A DNA stretch of 31,058 nucleotides from Pelargonium cotyledonis. Its lineage: Eukaryota > Streptophyta > Magnoliopsida > Geraniales > Geraniaceae. Below are positions 10,765-27,120 of the stretch, in pieces. The stretch covers positions 1 to 31,058 of the forward strand of contig JAYMTA010000338.1 in assembly GCA_036897625.1 (NCBI GenBank), read 5' to 3'. Under the pieces are notes generated by a model. The model was given only the letters and a program-made list of their open reading frames with translations. It had not been told where the DNA came from and ran no database searches. Numbering within the stretch: position 1 is the first letter of the stretch; each line of letters opens with the position of its first letter. A program made the position numbers and the translations under genes.

Positions 10765-13700
10765 CTACCGTAAGTACAAAGAGACTAGGAATTGAGAAAT
10801 GAGTATGACTTCACTCACTACTGCTGAGGGAGAGTGAAGGCTGAAGAATGGAACAATGTCTACCTGCAACCAGTTCTCGACTGCTGACCCGACTACTGCA
10901 CCAGCCACAAGCCCTCCTATAGTAATTACGACGGCTTTTCCTGCAAAAAAATCAGCAGAAAATATACAGCTCTCATCAATTTTTACCTAAGCTGTAAGGA
11001 CTGAGAGAATGAAAAGCCTAAGCTATTAGACACATGAAACAAACATTTCCCTTTAAATTAAGCACTTTCACGATATTAGATCAAAGAATGTTTTAGCTTA
11101 TAAAAGTTGTGCCTATATTGTAGAAAGTGGCACAGTTTGGAAAAGTGGAAGTACACAATGATCAAGCCTTTACAATAAACAATAGAGGACAAACAAAAAT
11201 CGCAAAATAGGCCAATTGGCACTTCTGGGTGCATCACTATGATAAATGAAAACAAAAGGAAAAAAACTTCCCCTTCCCCTTTCCCTTACACCAAAGAAAT
11301 AAAAAATAAAATGAAACGAAACCTCAATCTCTCCATGTGACTAATATGCAATTGTGTGACTACAACAGCAAAACCTTGTCGATGAACACTGTAAAGTAAA
11401 TATGATATGCTCTTTGAAATTTAGATATGCAAGAAATATCACACTTCTGAAGTATACCATTATCATGAAAGTGGGATAAAAAGACAGCACCTTACCTAAT
11501 TTAACATTCTTTTTGGTCATGAAGTACAAGGAAGCTCCAAAGCTAGCGGCTAAGATCAGCCCAGGAACATCAGCTCCAGAATTAGGAACCCCAGAGGATG
11601 CCGAAGTTCCATTGACATAAGTCAAGGCAATCATAATTCCATACCCGCCTGCTTGAATACCCAAATCACTAGTTGATGGTGTTTCAACTGAAATAGGTGG
11701 ATTCTTAATATTAGCTTGCATCCATTGGGGCATCGATCTCATCCCAAAGGTATCTACAGGTTTCACATCAGCAAAACGAATGTTACTATTCACAACTTTT
11801 CCTGCTTGGCGCTGAGTTAACCTTCGCATAAGTAACATGTCATATGCAGCCTCAACCTATAATACATATAACCACATTATAAGAAGATAATATAGTCTAA
11901 GTGCAGCAATATAGCCGGTAGCGCAGTATGATAAGTTCTTGTGCAAATAAATAAATACTCCATCCGTTCCAAAATAAGTGTTTTGTTTCCATTTTTTGCA
12001 AAAATTAAGAATTACAAGATAATTTAGTGTGTTTCCATTATAACCCAAACTTTTTCTACCTGCACACCATGTGCACACCATGTGCACTCCATGTCCAGAT
12101 TTGCCCATGTGCATAAGTGATAAAGGTAATATGGGAAGAACAATAATATAAAAATAGAAACAAGATACTCATTTTGGGACAAAAAATTTAGACAAACAAG
12201 ACACTCATTTTGGGATGGAGGGAGTATCAAATATATAGTGCCAGTTTGTGGATCAAGACAAGCCACACTTTGAAACTGACAGGAGTAATCTTCCAAATAA
12301 AGTTTACATGAACACATGAATCCCATTAATGCCAAAATTTATTTTACCGCAGTATAATTGGTATCGGAGTATCATATCATGTACCATGTATCCAGACAGT
12401 GGTTCAGGGTCAAAATTTTGCATAGTTTCAATCTAAATTTAATTCTCACAACCACCTTGGTCAGATTTTAGAAGCTTATAGCATAAAGAATGGTCCACAA
12501 AATAACAACAATATAAGAATATTTTCTGATCAAAAGCATTCATCTGCAACTGCAATAATGCGAGAAGTTTCTATACGAGACTAAAAATGAGATGGTCTCA
12601 ATTCTCAATTGCCAGCAGCATGGCTACCAGACAGGGTTTCCTCAGATACAAGAAATAAAGAAGGAGCTCTTTGAATAAATTGCGAGCAAAACTTTGGAGA
12701 ACAGATTGAACATATCTGATTGAGAACATTTTAAGGAGAAGGTATCAGAGACATAAGGAGCATCATGTGTCTGTGTGTGTGTGTGCACAATATCAATCCG
12801 TTGTTATTTCTCAATTCTGTCTATTCTAAGAACCAGTAGTGACGTAGTTCACTGAATACACTTTTTTTTTTACACATTTTCACAACCTTTTTTAGCTGTG
12901 AAAAAAACTTGTAAATTAAAGTGTATAATAGAGCCACTTCATGACATTTAAAGCAAAGAGTAACATTATGTACAAGTCTTTTTTCCCTACCAAGTAAAGT
13001 TGCTCCCTTGGATATATGTTAGGTCCAACACAGAAGAGCTGTGTCAACACAAAATGTGTGAACACTATTAGACAGGTGAATTATGGAGGTTCAACTTTTC
13101 AGTCTTAACACAGCTTTAAACTGGCCAATTTCAAATGATAATGTCATCAATAAACGTGCTATAACAAAATAACTTCCAGAGAAGAATGGATTCTATGTAA
13201 CGCCACATGATAAGGCGCCATATATTAACCAAAGAAATAATATCATGCACGAATGCACATAACTCTTGTGTCACTTTTGCTTAATATGATACAACTAGTC
13301 ATATCCAGGATTTATGCCAACTTTACATCAAAGAGGACTTATTGATTGGCCTTGTGGAAATCCAAGAAACAAGTAGGAACAGTCTAAAAGAGACGTGATT
13401 AGAATAATTCAAAACCAAAGTTCAAGGAACTTTAAGCAATGATGATATCTTTACTCTTACTATGAGAAACACTATTAGACTAAACCTAAAACGTTGTGTT
13501 CCACCAATCCACAATACAAGAAGATGCTGTGTCATGTAGTTTTAAAATTATTCATCATTTTTGGCTTACCTAGCTGTGCCAAAAACAGAAAGAAGAGAAC
13601 TTTCAGTATACTGTACCATATGAGACGTATCATATTCCCCTTTGTCCCAAAACAAGAGTCCTACATCGAAATGTCGCCACAAACGTAAAGATGTCACAAT

Positions 13701-14752
13701 TTCTCAGGTCACTATTCCATAAGTTTTTCATATTAATTGGTCCGTGCTTTCAAAAAATTCTATGAAACCGATGGTGTGAAATTTCCATGCCAAAGCTTTA
13801 AAGTTCTGGTGATGGATGGGACCAAAAACACTGATAAATTTGTAGCTATACAATGTTGATGATAATGCAATCAATATTCACCATCTACTTCATCTTTTAA
13901 ATGATAATAAATTTATCAATCACAATATCTAAAAAGTAAAAAATCTTAATGCACATTAAAAACCAACCTCTAAAACCACCACATGAATCAAAAGAACCAA
14001 AAATAACAATTGGAAATCGTGTCAAACCGGATATTTACCCACACTGCCACACCCAACTTATGGCTTAACCAAAGCCAAAAGCTTTCCACAGCTCAATCCA
14101 CCAATTACATAACCTCCAATACATAACACAACACTGTCCTCAATTCAATACCCAATCTAAGAAGTAAAAAATACAAACTTTACGGTTCACAAGGCAACTG
14201 AATCACAACTCACAGACCCACGAGAGACCTGACGAAACCCATTAACTCAAAATTCTCAAAAAATCACAGGCAATTCAAATGAAAAAGCATAATCAAAAAC
14301 CTCACCTGCGCAACTGCCTCCTGGTCATCCTTAAAGTTTGCGACGATCGAATTCCTGGCTCGAAGCACCTCATCGAAGGAGGGGCTCTCGGAGACGCCAA
14401 GCAGCTTCAGAGCGTTCTCTACGGACATCCCGAACGGCGCCGAGTCGTCGGCGCTGGAGACGGCCCTGGCGGTGGCTGCTAATGTGCGCCGGGAGTGCGC
14501 CACCAGAGTCCTCCATGGCTCGTTGTTGATGGGCTTTGCGGAGTGGGAAGAGGCGGAGGATTTGTGAACCGGCGGTCGATAGAATGGTGAACCGGCGGCC
14601 AGGCGGGTGGGCCGGGCTGGTAGGGGAGCTGGCATTTTTGGGGGGAAAAACCGGGGGACCGGGGGCCAGGTGGGTGGGGCCGGCTTGATGGGTTGCCTGC
14701 CATTATGGGAGGAACAAACGGGAGGCTGAAGCTGGCACAGGCAAGTGTCCAC
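10765..14752 (-). CDS. CPP1: CPP1-type chloroplast chaperone (DUF3353, J-like)
   Basis: Minus-strand exons 14752-14306, 11856-11496 and 10940-10765 join to 327 aa. After a long, Ser/Pro/Arg-rich, acid-poor N-terminus typical of a chloroplast transit peptide comes the conserved FGMSVENALKLLGVSE (from about residue 107). It opens a J-like domain without the HPD motif and continues to VEAAYDMLLMRR (from 150). The C-terminal half is hydrophobic, with three or four membrane segments (for example GLILAASFGASLYFM and VVITIGGLVAGAVVG), and ends SLYLR as in homologues. The Arabidopsis protein (CPP1, also CDF1) holds and stabilises protochlorophyllide oxidoreductase POR at plastid membranes. The N-terminus is longer and more proline-rich than I recall for homologues, and Met40 is an alternative start. 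Intron 1 is 2449 bp and holds a Stowaway MITE. Confidence 0.88.
11956..12226. mobile_element. Stowaway MITE in CPP1 intron 1
   Basis: Terminal repeats CTCCATCCGTTCCAAAATAAGTG (two halves: CTCCATCCGT, TCCAAAATAAGTG) from 11958 and CACTCATTTTGGGATGGAGGG near 12224 are inverted copies flanked by TA on both sides (11956-11957, 12225-12226). This is the signature of Stowaway elements mobilised by Tc1/mariner transposases. The 267-bp interior is AT-rich and non-coding. A second subterminal copy, ACTCATTTTGGGAC, lies near 12167-12180, as in the copy at 17041. Confidence 0.85.
12060..12094. repeat. Short tandem repeat CACCATGTGCA inside the MITE
   Basis: About two and a half to three copies of an 11-bp unit (CACCATGTGCA, last copy diverged) lie in the middle of the Stowaway element. 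This looks like local slippage after or before insertion. Confidence 0.6.
12772..12785. repeat. (TG)7 microsatellite
   Basis: A short dinucleotide run in CPP1 intron 1. The rest of this intron (about 12230-14300) is AT-rich and shows no gene or further element. Confidence 0.7.
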
Positions 14753-15384
14753 TTCCAGATATATTTATTTTGAGAAATATTCTATTTTTCTTATATATTT
14801 AACAAAAAAAAGGTAAGAAAATAAAATTTATTCTCTATTTCTTTAATCTGAATTTTAATGTAATTTCTCGTCAATCAGATCTCAGTTTATTCCCTCACGC
14901 AGCCTCAACTCTCTGGTCCTCAAAGATCAATCAGAAGGTTGGTCCTTTCTCCAGATCCAATTTCAAATTCTGCTACCACTTATTCATTTTCGTTTCATCA
15001 ATTCACCACTGGATTGTATCAAATCGGATTCTTACGATTTTCCAATCTTCCCGATCGTATCATCGATCAGTTCAGTTCTCTTAGATTATTGATTCGTCTT
15101 CGAATTCAATTCGTACACTTCTGAAAATTTATTGATCCCCCTTGACATGTTTTTCATTTGATTTTGTTGGGTAGATGAGGCTTTTGCATTTTTTTTTTTT
15201 GGGATGAATTGATCTCATTGCCACTCTGTAGTTTAGTTGAGTTCAGTTGAATTGGGATTTGTTGGTCCCGTGTTGTTCGTTTTCTCGGCTGCCAAACAGG
15301 GTAGATGGGGGCTGTGTTTGTTTTCTTATGTTATTTTTATGCTCTTGCTGATTTATTTGTGTTTTTTGTTTTTGAAGGTTGAAA
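14753..15384. promoter_or_regulatory. Divergent promoter and leader region, CPP1 / V-ATPase B
   Basis: The start codons of CPP1 (-) and VHA-B (+) are 632 bp apart and point away from each other, so both promoters must lie here. The stretch from about 15120 to 15378 is T-rich, contains unused ATGs and ends in TTTTTGAAG just before GTTGAAAATGG. This suggests a 5' leader intron of VHA-B with its acceptor at about 15378, but I could not place the donor. No other gene was seen. Confidence 0.5.
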
Positions 15385-20477
<5,093 letters not shown>

Positions 20478-21388
20478 GTAAGGAAACAAGCCAATGTATA
20501 TCGTGTTGTCCTGTTGAAGCAGCTTGCATGAGTCCTGCACACCGCAAATCATGTTTATTTGCCTGCTTTTTCCCACCTAGGTTTCTATCAAGCATGAATA
20601 AAAATGGTTCTCGATTTTGATTCCCCCAAGTTCAATGCTCTTCAGTCAGGTTTTTTAGATCTGTAATTTCCATATCTGTTAGTTCGGGTTGCCCATTCGT
20701 GGTCTTGCAAATTCCCCAGCAATTGATGTTTAAGTCAGTACTATTATTTGCTGTCTATTCTTTTTATTTATCTATTTTCAATTGAGAAAAGTAGTTTCTT
20801 TCTTGTAAGATTTTCTTGTTCTTATATATATATATATATGAAGATTGTTCAAGTTCTTGACTTCCAATTCGCGCATTTCCATAAACTGTATTGCATAAAA
20901 TGATGTCCTGAACTACTGGTTTAGTTAAATCATTATCAATGAGAAGAGCTCAATCGAGTTTATGTGAAAATATCGGATGAATGTGCTGTAGTATACTTGA
21001 ACAACCTTCATTTTTCATCAATCTGGATTCAACAAGTTGGTCCTTCCCTGGAATGATAATTGGAAATTCTAACACGAGTAGCTTGAATGTTGCGTATGGT
21101 CTTACATAGAAATGGATACGATACAGGCGATGATCTACATGAATTCTATCACTAAAATGCAGAACAATTTGTTTAGTTGTTCATGCATGCCTCACCCGAC
21201 CCAGCAACCGCATGACTATCTGTTTCATACCAATCAATACCTTCCACTTCTCTCACCAAAAATAGTACAAACCTTCCATGCTTACAATGGTTGGGGAATG
21301 GATCAATTATCAACGAATTTGGATAAAAAAGATCATGACCAATCCAAGAGAGCTAAGATACAGATTATAGAATGATTACAACCCGACT
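20478..21388. other. 3' regions of the convergent VHA-B and DUF616 genes
   Basis: This is the space between the two stop codons. AATAAA occurs at about 20598-20603 and could be the VHA-B poly(A) signal. A (TA)8 tract lies at 20823-20839. The 87-residue open frame at 21112-21375 has no features of a real protein. Confidence 0.5.
20823..20839. repeat. (TA)8 microsatellite
   Basis: Seventeen bases of alternating T and A downstream of VHA-B. Confidence 0.8.
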
Positions 21389-24069
21389 TCAACCAGCTTT
21401 GGATGTTCTTGCCACAGGTGGCAGGGCAACTGATTTGAGGTCTCCAGGATATGCCATCCACAGACCTAACCCTCCCCTACTCTCTCTTAAACTGCTACCA
21501 TTCCCTTTGAACTCATTCAATGATTTCACCCACTCTATTTTCGAAGAATGTTCCCGAGTGTGTGGGTGCAAAATAAACAGCGAATTGTATTCGCAATTTG
21601 GAAACATAAAGAATTTGTACAATCCCCCTAACCTATACACAACATAGCCAAAACTCAATTGATCCCGGGGAGTGAAGAGGTCCACCTCATTGAACCACAA
21701 GCAACTAAACAAGTTGCTTAATGCAGTATGCTCCCGTATGATAACAGCCCCCTCTGGCACATCTGCATTTAATAGAGAACTCTCAATGATTAGGATTACC
21801 AAGAGCAACGCCATGATTATAGTAAAAAAATCACAACATTGCCCAAAATTTAAACAACAGGAGATCCACTAATGACAAGCATCATACATAGGTTTAAATT
21901 AATTTCAGAATAATTCGATCAAATGCTTGTTATTTGAAGCAGTTGAAAGAATTATGCTACATAAACTTGTGATATTTTGACTATATGACGAGAACATATC
22001 ACATGGGTCTTTTGAGTTCAACTACTGATCAATAAATGAGAATTATAATTTATAAATGTTGTCGTATAACAAAATTCCTAAATTCAGTTTGTTAAAATTA
22101 TGCTAGAGATTTTTTATCAAGGCAAGGAAAGTGTTGGGCTAGTGGAGTCCGATTAGTGTGCCAACTCAATATGCACCTACATAAAGACAGCAAGGGGTGG
22201 GTTGAGGGGGCAGTGCCCTAGAAGCTAATTGGTTTTGGTCCATTAGGAAAAACCCTAATTTCCACGCTATAATTATGTCTCTTGTAAAGGTAAACCAACT
22301 CTGAAATCAATAATAAGCTAGTTTAGCCATGGATGTAGTAGGCATGCGATTGTCGACTCACGTAAATCCTTGTGTTGATTTTTCTTTCAAGTTTGATTGA
22401 TTCTTCTCAACAGGAAGCAACTATAAAAAGGTTGTTTCAGAGTCTTTTCCGGTGCAAAAGAGAACTAATGGCATGACCATTTATATGTCAGTACTCATGT
22501 GTATATTGCGATACTCTAATCTAAACCTAGAGATCTCGTGCCCAAAATTTAAATGAGCACCACCTGGAAACTAAGAGAATAGATCAAAGATAATGCCCTT
22601 CTTACCACTGGGAGTTCCCCTCTTCAGACTCCATGGCTCTAGTCCTTCATATCGGTATATTTTCATTTGGAGATCAATAAGTGGCCGGGCATATCGCTTC
22701 CTCCGCTTGTTTGAATCAGCTTCCTCGTAGATATTGCGATGATGCTTGTGCTGAGCAATGGCAAATGTATGCTTCCCACGCCATAGATATCTGCATACCG
22801 GATATAATGTTGCTTATTATATATGTTCCATTAAGATCATTAAAGAAATGCATTTATCTAAAGATACCTTTCTAGCATTAACAACGGATCAACTATTAAC
22901 TCCATTTTGCCATCAATCCAAATGCTGTACTGTGCTTGCGGGAACAACCTGTGGGTTAAAATTTTGGGAACCTTTCCATTTCTTCTGGGTTCATCATACG
23001 GTGGATGCTTCAGTGGAATAAGACGCCACATACCCACCCATTGTCCCCCGATATCATCTTCTCTGATAGTGACATTTTCTTTTATGAAATTGTGAGATAC
23101 CTCATCCACAACCATTAGAAAACAGAAGAGCTTCTTGGAACGGGAGCTTATATTTGTAGGCTGATGAGGTACATCATAACCATCAAAGATGCCCGAGGCA
23201 ACCACAAACCTACACTTTTTGACATAATTGATGTCCTCTGGAGCCATCTCAGCACCACCACCTCGCATAAATCCACAATGCACCTAAAGGGATGAACACG
23301 TACTAAATGATTCATTTAAGTTCAAGGTATAGATGGTGTTTAACAGTCGGCAAATATGAATTTGCAAAGCACAGTATCCATGTCTAGTTCTTAGGTTTGA
23401 ATGTATAGCTTTTCCCATAAATATAGAAAACTAAAACAAACATTGTTATCAGGGTAAATGCTAAACAAACAAAAGGTAAAGTTTTTACAGTACATAAGGT
23501 AATTGATATTACCTTCATTGTTGATTTCAGTTTAAAACTTTCCTCTCTTTCTGACCAGCTTTGATGTCCTCCAAACAGTGGGGATGATTGTGAATCATTA
23601 TTTTGAGTCGCATCTTCCATTATGAAGGATAGGTTTTTGACGAGTTGATCACGAGTTCTTTCATTTGGAATAACTATTTTGTCAGGGTCATAGGCAAGGG
23701 GAATTGGACAACCTAATTGATACAAGCAAATCAAGTATCAATGATTATAACAATATAGCTAATATGACATAGATATCTACAATTCAGCTGAAGGATATAG
23801 AATATCTTACGGTGTTGTGGTTTCGGTACAAGTCCCATTGTGTCTAATATTATAAATACTTTACTTTCTTTGTTACAAAGAGCTGCAATGCAAGCAACAT
23901 GAAAGCATAAGTATTGTTTCTAACCATTAAGAAAATTAGTGAGCTTGGTAAAGAAAATTTGAATCACAGAATAAGCTGATAAGTTTATATTTAGAGTCGA
24001 TTGAGATGCAGATATTTCCAGAATAAAAACCGTAAATTATAAATAACCCAAAACGATGACCCCCACTGG

Positions 24070-24103
<34 letters not shown>

Positions 24104-25311
24104 AACTCAAATTCTTAAGTACTCTAAAGATTTATTCTTGAAATATGAGTGAAAATCACTCTTACCAGAATGAAATAGATGTAGCATTCAATGGATTCCT
24201 CAACATAACCATACCATTTTCCTATTAGTCACTGGTTTCAATTATCCGAGACATATTATGAATGCAAAACCTCATCAACAGGATAGAGGATAAATAAACA
24301 GACATTGAAATATGTAGAAAAACACTAATTGAATAAAATTCCGGACAAGCATAATCAGATTTTGACTGTACATAGTGCTAACGTACCTGAAAAGAAAGCG
24401 AACGAGGATTGACAAGACCAAATATGAAATAACAATACAACAAGAATGAGCAGCATCCATGCAATGCCTGCTACAAGAACCAACCGAATAAAACCCCTTT
24501 TCCATACAATCTTCATTGGATAATCTTGGGGTGATCTCCCTGGGGAAAATAATCCTCCTTCAGTATCTGCATCGCCACCACATTCACTTACATTACAAAT
24601 ATTTTTGCTTCAACTGACACACATCTACATCTAGTTGTTCAAAATAATACACAGAACACTATACCAAACACTCATAAGAAGCTATCAAATATTTTTTGAC
24701 ACCGAATAATGTGATCCTCACAAGAAACATCTCTCTCATCATATAACAAAGCTTAAATACATTACGGAAATTTTCATTCCACTGAAGGTGTAAAGATATA
24801 AGCTTTTAATTCTTATATTGTTTCACACACACATACCTCATACAGCATACAAAAATGCGACAACCTACGCCTTATTAGTCATATCACAGACAACATACAA
24901 AATGTCGCACACATACCATAACTACAATCACAAAGCAATCTAGTGACTCAGTCCTAACAACAAATATTCACCTCACTACATAGCACAAAACTAAACTACA
25001 ACCAAAACTTACAAAACATACTAACTTCACTACATTGAAGATACAAAGATACAATCTTTATAACCCACAAAACAACATACAGAATGCCACTACTAATGAT
25101 ACAGTCCTGAAAACAAAAATCTACCTTACTATATAGCACAAAACACAAATTGCAGCAATAAACCCCAAACCAGCAACATAAAGCAACAATTTTTAACCCC
25201 AAAATCTAGTCTTTCCGCACCTTTAGCATATGGGGTTTGATTGCTCCGGTCTCCTCTACGGTTCAGACGCATAGAAACCGACTTCTGAAGGTCCATCTCC
25301 AAGATTCTCAT
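21389..25311 (-). CDS. DUF616 protein, MUCI70/TOD1-like
   Basis: Minus-strand exons 25311-25221, 24566-24387, 23882-23811, 23712-23513, 23283-22868, 22790-22606 and 21762-21389 join to 505 aa. A short cytosolic N-terminus is followed by one strong membrane segment (about 56-80, RLVLVAGIAWMLLILVVLLF), a type II signal anchor that suggests the Golgi. The DUF616 domain starts near VHCGFMRGGG (182) and includes GGQWVGMWRLIPLKHPPYDE, SIWIDGKMEL (301-310, a DXD-like acidic site), ERYLWRGKHTFAIAQHKHHR and EGAVIIREHTALSNLFSCLWFNEVD. Arabidopsis relatives include MUCI70, a probable glycosyltransferase needed for seed mucilage pectin, and TOD1, reported as an alkaline ceramidase. I cannot assign which. 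The start is the first in-frame Met, and Met6 (25296) is possible. Introns hold a solo LTR, a CT microsatellite and a degenerate tandem repeat. Confidence 0.92.
22127..22417 (+). mobile_element. Solo LTR (probably Copia-type) in a DUF616 intron
   Basis: A 281-bp unit (22132-22412) begins TGTTGGG and ends TCTCAACA, giving TG...CA termini with a 5-bp inverted TGTTG/CAACA. The flanks GAAAG (22127-22131) and GGAAG (22413-22417) agree at 4 of 5 positions, as expected for a 5-bp target duplication. The interior (AAACCCTAATTTCC, CTCTTGTAAAGGT, GAAATCAATAATAA, TCACGTAAATCC) resembles the promoter-to-polyadenylation part of plant Copia-like LTRs. No internal retrotransposon genes remain beside it, so it is a fossil left by LTR-LTR recombination. 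The diverged flanks suggest moderate age. Confidence 0.65.
24073..24100. repeat. (CT)14 microsatellite
   Basis: An uninterrupted dinucleotide run in intron 2 of the DUF616 gene (GA on the transcribed sense strand). It is likely length-polymorphic. Confidence 0.9.
24840..25165. repeat. Degenerate tandem duplication in DUF616 intron 1
   Basis: The block from AACATACAAAATG (24892) through CAGTCCTAACAAC...CACTACATAGCACAAAAC (to about 24993) is repeated with divergence from AACATACAGAATG (25074) through CAGTCCTGAAAAC...TACTATATAGCACAAAAC (to about 25145). The period is roughly 180 bp at the start and shorter at the end. A third partial ACAGCATACAAAAATGCGAC lies at about 24842. The material is A/C-rich and non-coding. 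Confidence 0.5.
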
Positions 25312-25693
25312 TCATCAAATGACAAATAAAATGCGAAGGTGACGCTCAAATTCTTTTACCAGCTTACAGATAAGTGAATTGAACATTCATTGAGCAATCA
25401 CGATTCTGCAAAATTGGAGAAACAAAGCAACAATGATCGAAAGAGGAAGTTGCAGTAATGTGTGTACAGATGCAGATCCAAGAACCTCAACAAGACAATA
25501 TCAACGACGTCGTATATATGTCCGGATCCGTAGTCATCATCACAGAACAAAAACGTTGCGTTTTGCGTGTGAACACTCAGTTTCTGGAACGACGTCGCAG
25601 CCTAACTGAAGCCACTGTAACCCATCTTCTTCTTCATCATCGTCTTCTTGTTTGAGAGCGAAACAGAGAGCTAGGGCTCGAATACGTTAAAAA
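25312..25693. promoter_or_regulatory. Compact divergent promoter, DUF616 / IES6
   Basis: Only 382 bp separate the two start codons, so promoters and 5' leaders of both genes must fit here and are probably shared. The IES6 side ends with a CT/TTC-rich leader (about 25622-25650) and AAAAAATGG. No TATA box stands out, as is common for housekeeping divergent pairs. Confidence 0.55.
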
Positions 25694-27120
25694 ATGGAGC
25701 AAGAAGTGGTGAAAGCGGAGCTGGTATTGCCGACCCACCTCAATTTCAAGAAGATCCAGATGTATGAGAAGTACCCAAAAGGCCAATCAAGAGGCAGGCA
25801 CTGGAAGCACCTCAAGCAGATAATTCAAGCTGAGAATTACCAGAATTATTCCCCAGATGAACCCAATTGTGAGTTCTTGGAAACCAGTGAATCTTCTACT
25901 TGTTGATTTTTTTTTTAAAATTATATATACTATGGTTAAGAGGGTGTAAAATAGATTGTATGTAATCACAAATTACAGATTTTTTTTTTTGCTGTTAAAT
26001 TGTCAGCACATTCTATTTTCTCTTTTTATTTATATGTTTATTTGTTCTTTCCATCTACTATAGCTTAATGAGTGTGAGTCTTGACTCAAAGTTAAGCTCA
26101 AAGCCTGACTTTAATTCTCATGTTGATCCTTTAAATGTATAAGATTTTTTTTCTTTCTTATTGACTAATCTGTAGTTTAGAAATCAATGTCAAACACTGT
26201 TTCATTAGGTCTTGACTCTTTTACTGGATGTTGTTTTGCAGATGTTAACATTGAATCACCACCCTCGATGCATCCATGCAAGAGGATATGCGATATAACT
26301 GGATTTGAGGTATGCGTCCATAAGCAACCAATATATGAATGCATAATAATCCTTCAATATAACTTTACTAGAATGGTTGAAAGAAGAGATATCCTTAATA
26401 GAATTTGAGCAAGTGTTTGATGTTTCCCAATGGGGTATATAAGACGTAGGAAAAAAAAAAAACACTAGCAATCTGTGAAAACTTCTGCAGCAATATAAAG
26501 CGGCAGTCCTAAATCGGCTGTAAGAATTACAACTCAGGGAATAGGTCCTGCTGCATTTGGGGCCTTTCCGTTGAATTCGGGTTGTTTTTGGTCTAAATAG
26601 TGTTCACAACTTAATTGGATATAGATCGAGCAGGGCCAAGCCCGAACTTACTCTTTATCACACCTTACCCAAATATTAGGCATTTTCTTTTGTAGCACGG
26701 ATGGGATCATGAGAATTGGATTGTTAAAAACAATGGCATTCCAATGTTGTCAAAAGGAAGGTTTTGTCCTGAAACTGCTGAAATAAATAGTAGACTAGTG
26801 AATTACTGGAAGGTACCAGAAATGGAGAATGTTATTTATGTAATACTGTTGTTCGAACATTATTCCTAGTTACATTGTTCTAGTTTCAGTTTTCTTTCTA
26901 CTAGTTCAGTAGTTCCTCTCTAATAAACGTGTTTTGGTGTCTAACAATCATCACCAAGCAAGTGACTCATTGTGCTTCATATATGCAGGCGCCTTATTAC
27001 GATCCAAGAACTACTCTCCGCTATGCAAATACTGATGTCTTCAAGACCATAAGGTCACTACCTAACGACTATGTACAAAGGTATTTGGCTCTGAGAAACG
27101 CAGCCGTTGTTTTGAAGTGA
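25694..27120 (+). CDS. IES6: INO80 chromatin-remodelling complex subunit IES6 (YL1 C-terminal domain)
   Basis: Exons 25694-25868, 26242-26309 and 26989-27120 join to 124 aa, the usual plant length. The N-terminal half contains [20 protein letters not shown], conserved in plant IES6. The C-terminal half is the YL1_C domain: [11 protein letters not shown] (71-81), APYYDPRT and [19 protein letters not shown]6/INO80C binds ARP5 in the INO80 complex, which slides nucleosomes and affects H2A.Z, DNA repair and transcription in the nucleus. The start AAAAAATGG has a strong context, and [15 protein letters not shown] fits family N-termini. Intron 2 (679 bp) contains an in-phase possible cassette exon at 26696-26812. 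The gene is divergent from DUF616 and converges on the PP2A B' gene. Confidence 0.93.
26696..26812 (+). other. Possible in-frame cassette exon inside IES6 intron 2
   Basis: A pyrimidine-rich TTTTCTTTTGTAG acceptor precedes 117 bp (39 codons, no stop) that end at the donor AAG|GTACCA. The flanking IES6 introns are both phase 0, so inclusion would keep the reading frame and insert [15 protein letters not shown]...LVNYWK between GFE and APYYDP. That would interrupt the YL1_C domain. I do not recognise the peptide. It could be chance: 39 open codons are not rare. Confidence 0.25.

Noticed and set aside
13620-13690. GTCCTACATCGAAAT motif as an LTR promoter remnant
   Set aside because: A similar motif is common in plant LTRs, but no TG...CA borders or target duplication could be found around it.
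14279-14703. Several overlapping frames on both strands (14279-14482, 14338-14529, 14479-14703)
   Set aside because: They are shadows of the GC-rich first exon of CPP1, which alone contains the conserved family motif.
22681-23095. Plus-strand frames over the DUF616 exons
   Set aside because: They are antisense to strongly conserved DUF616 exons and show no domain of their own.
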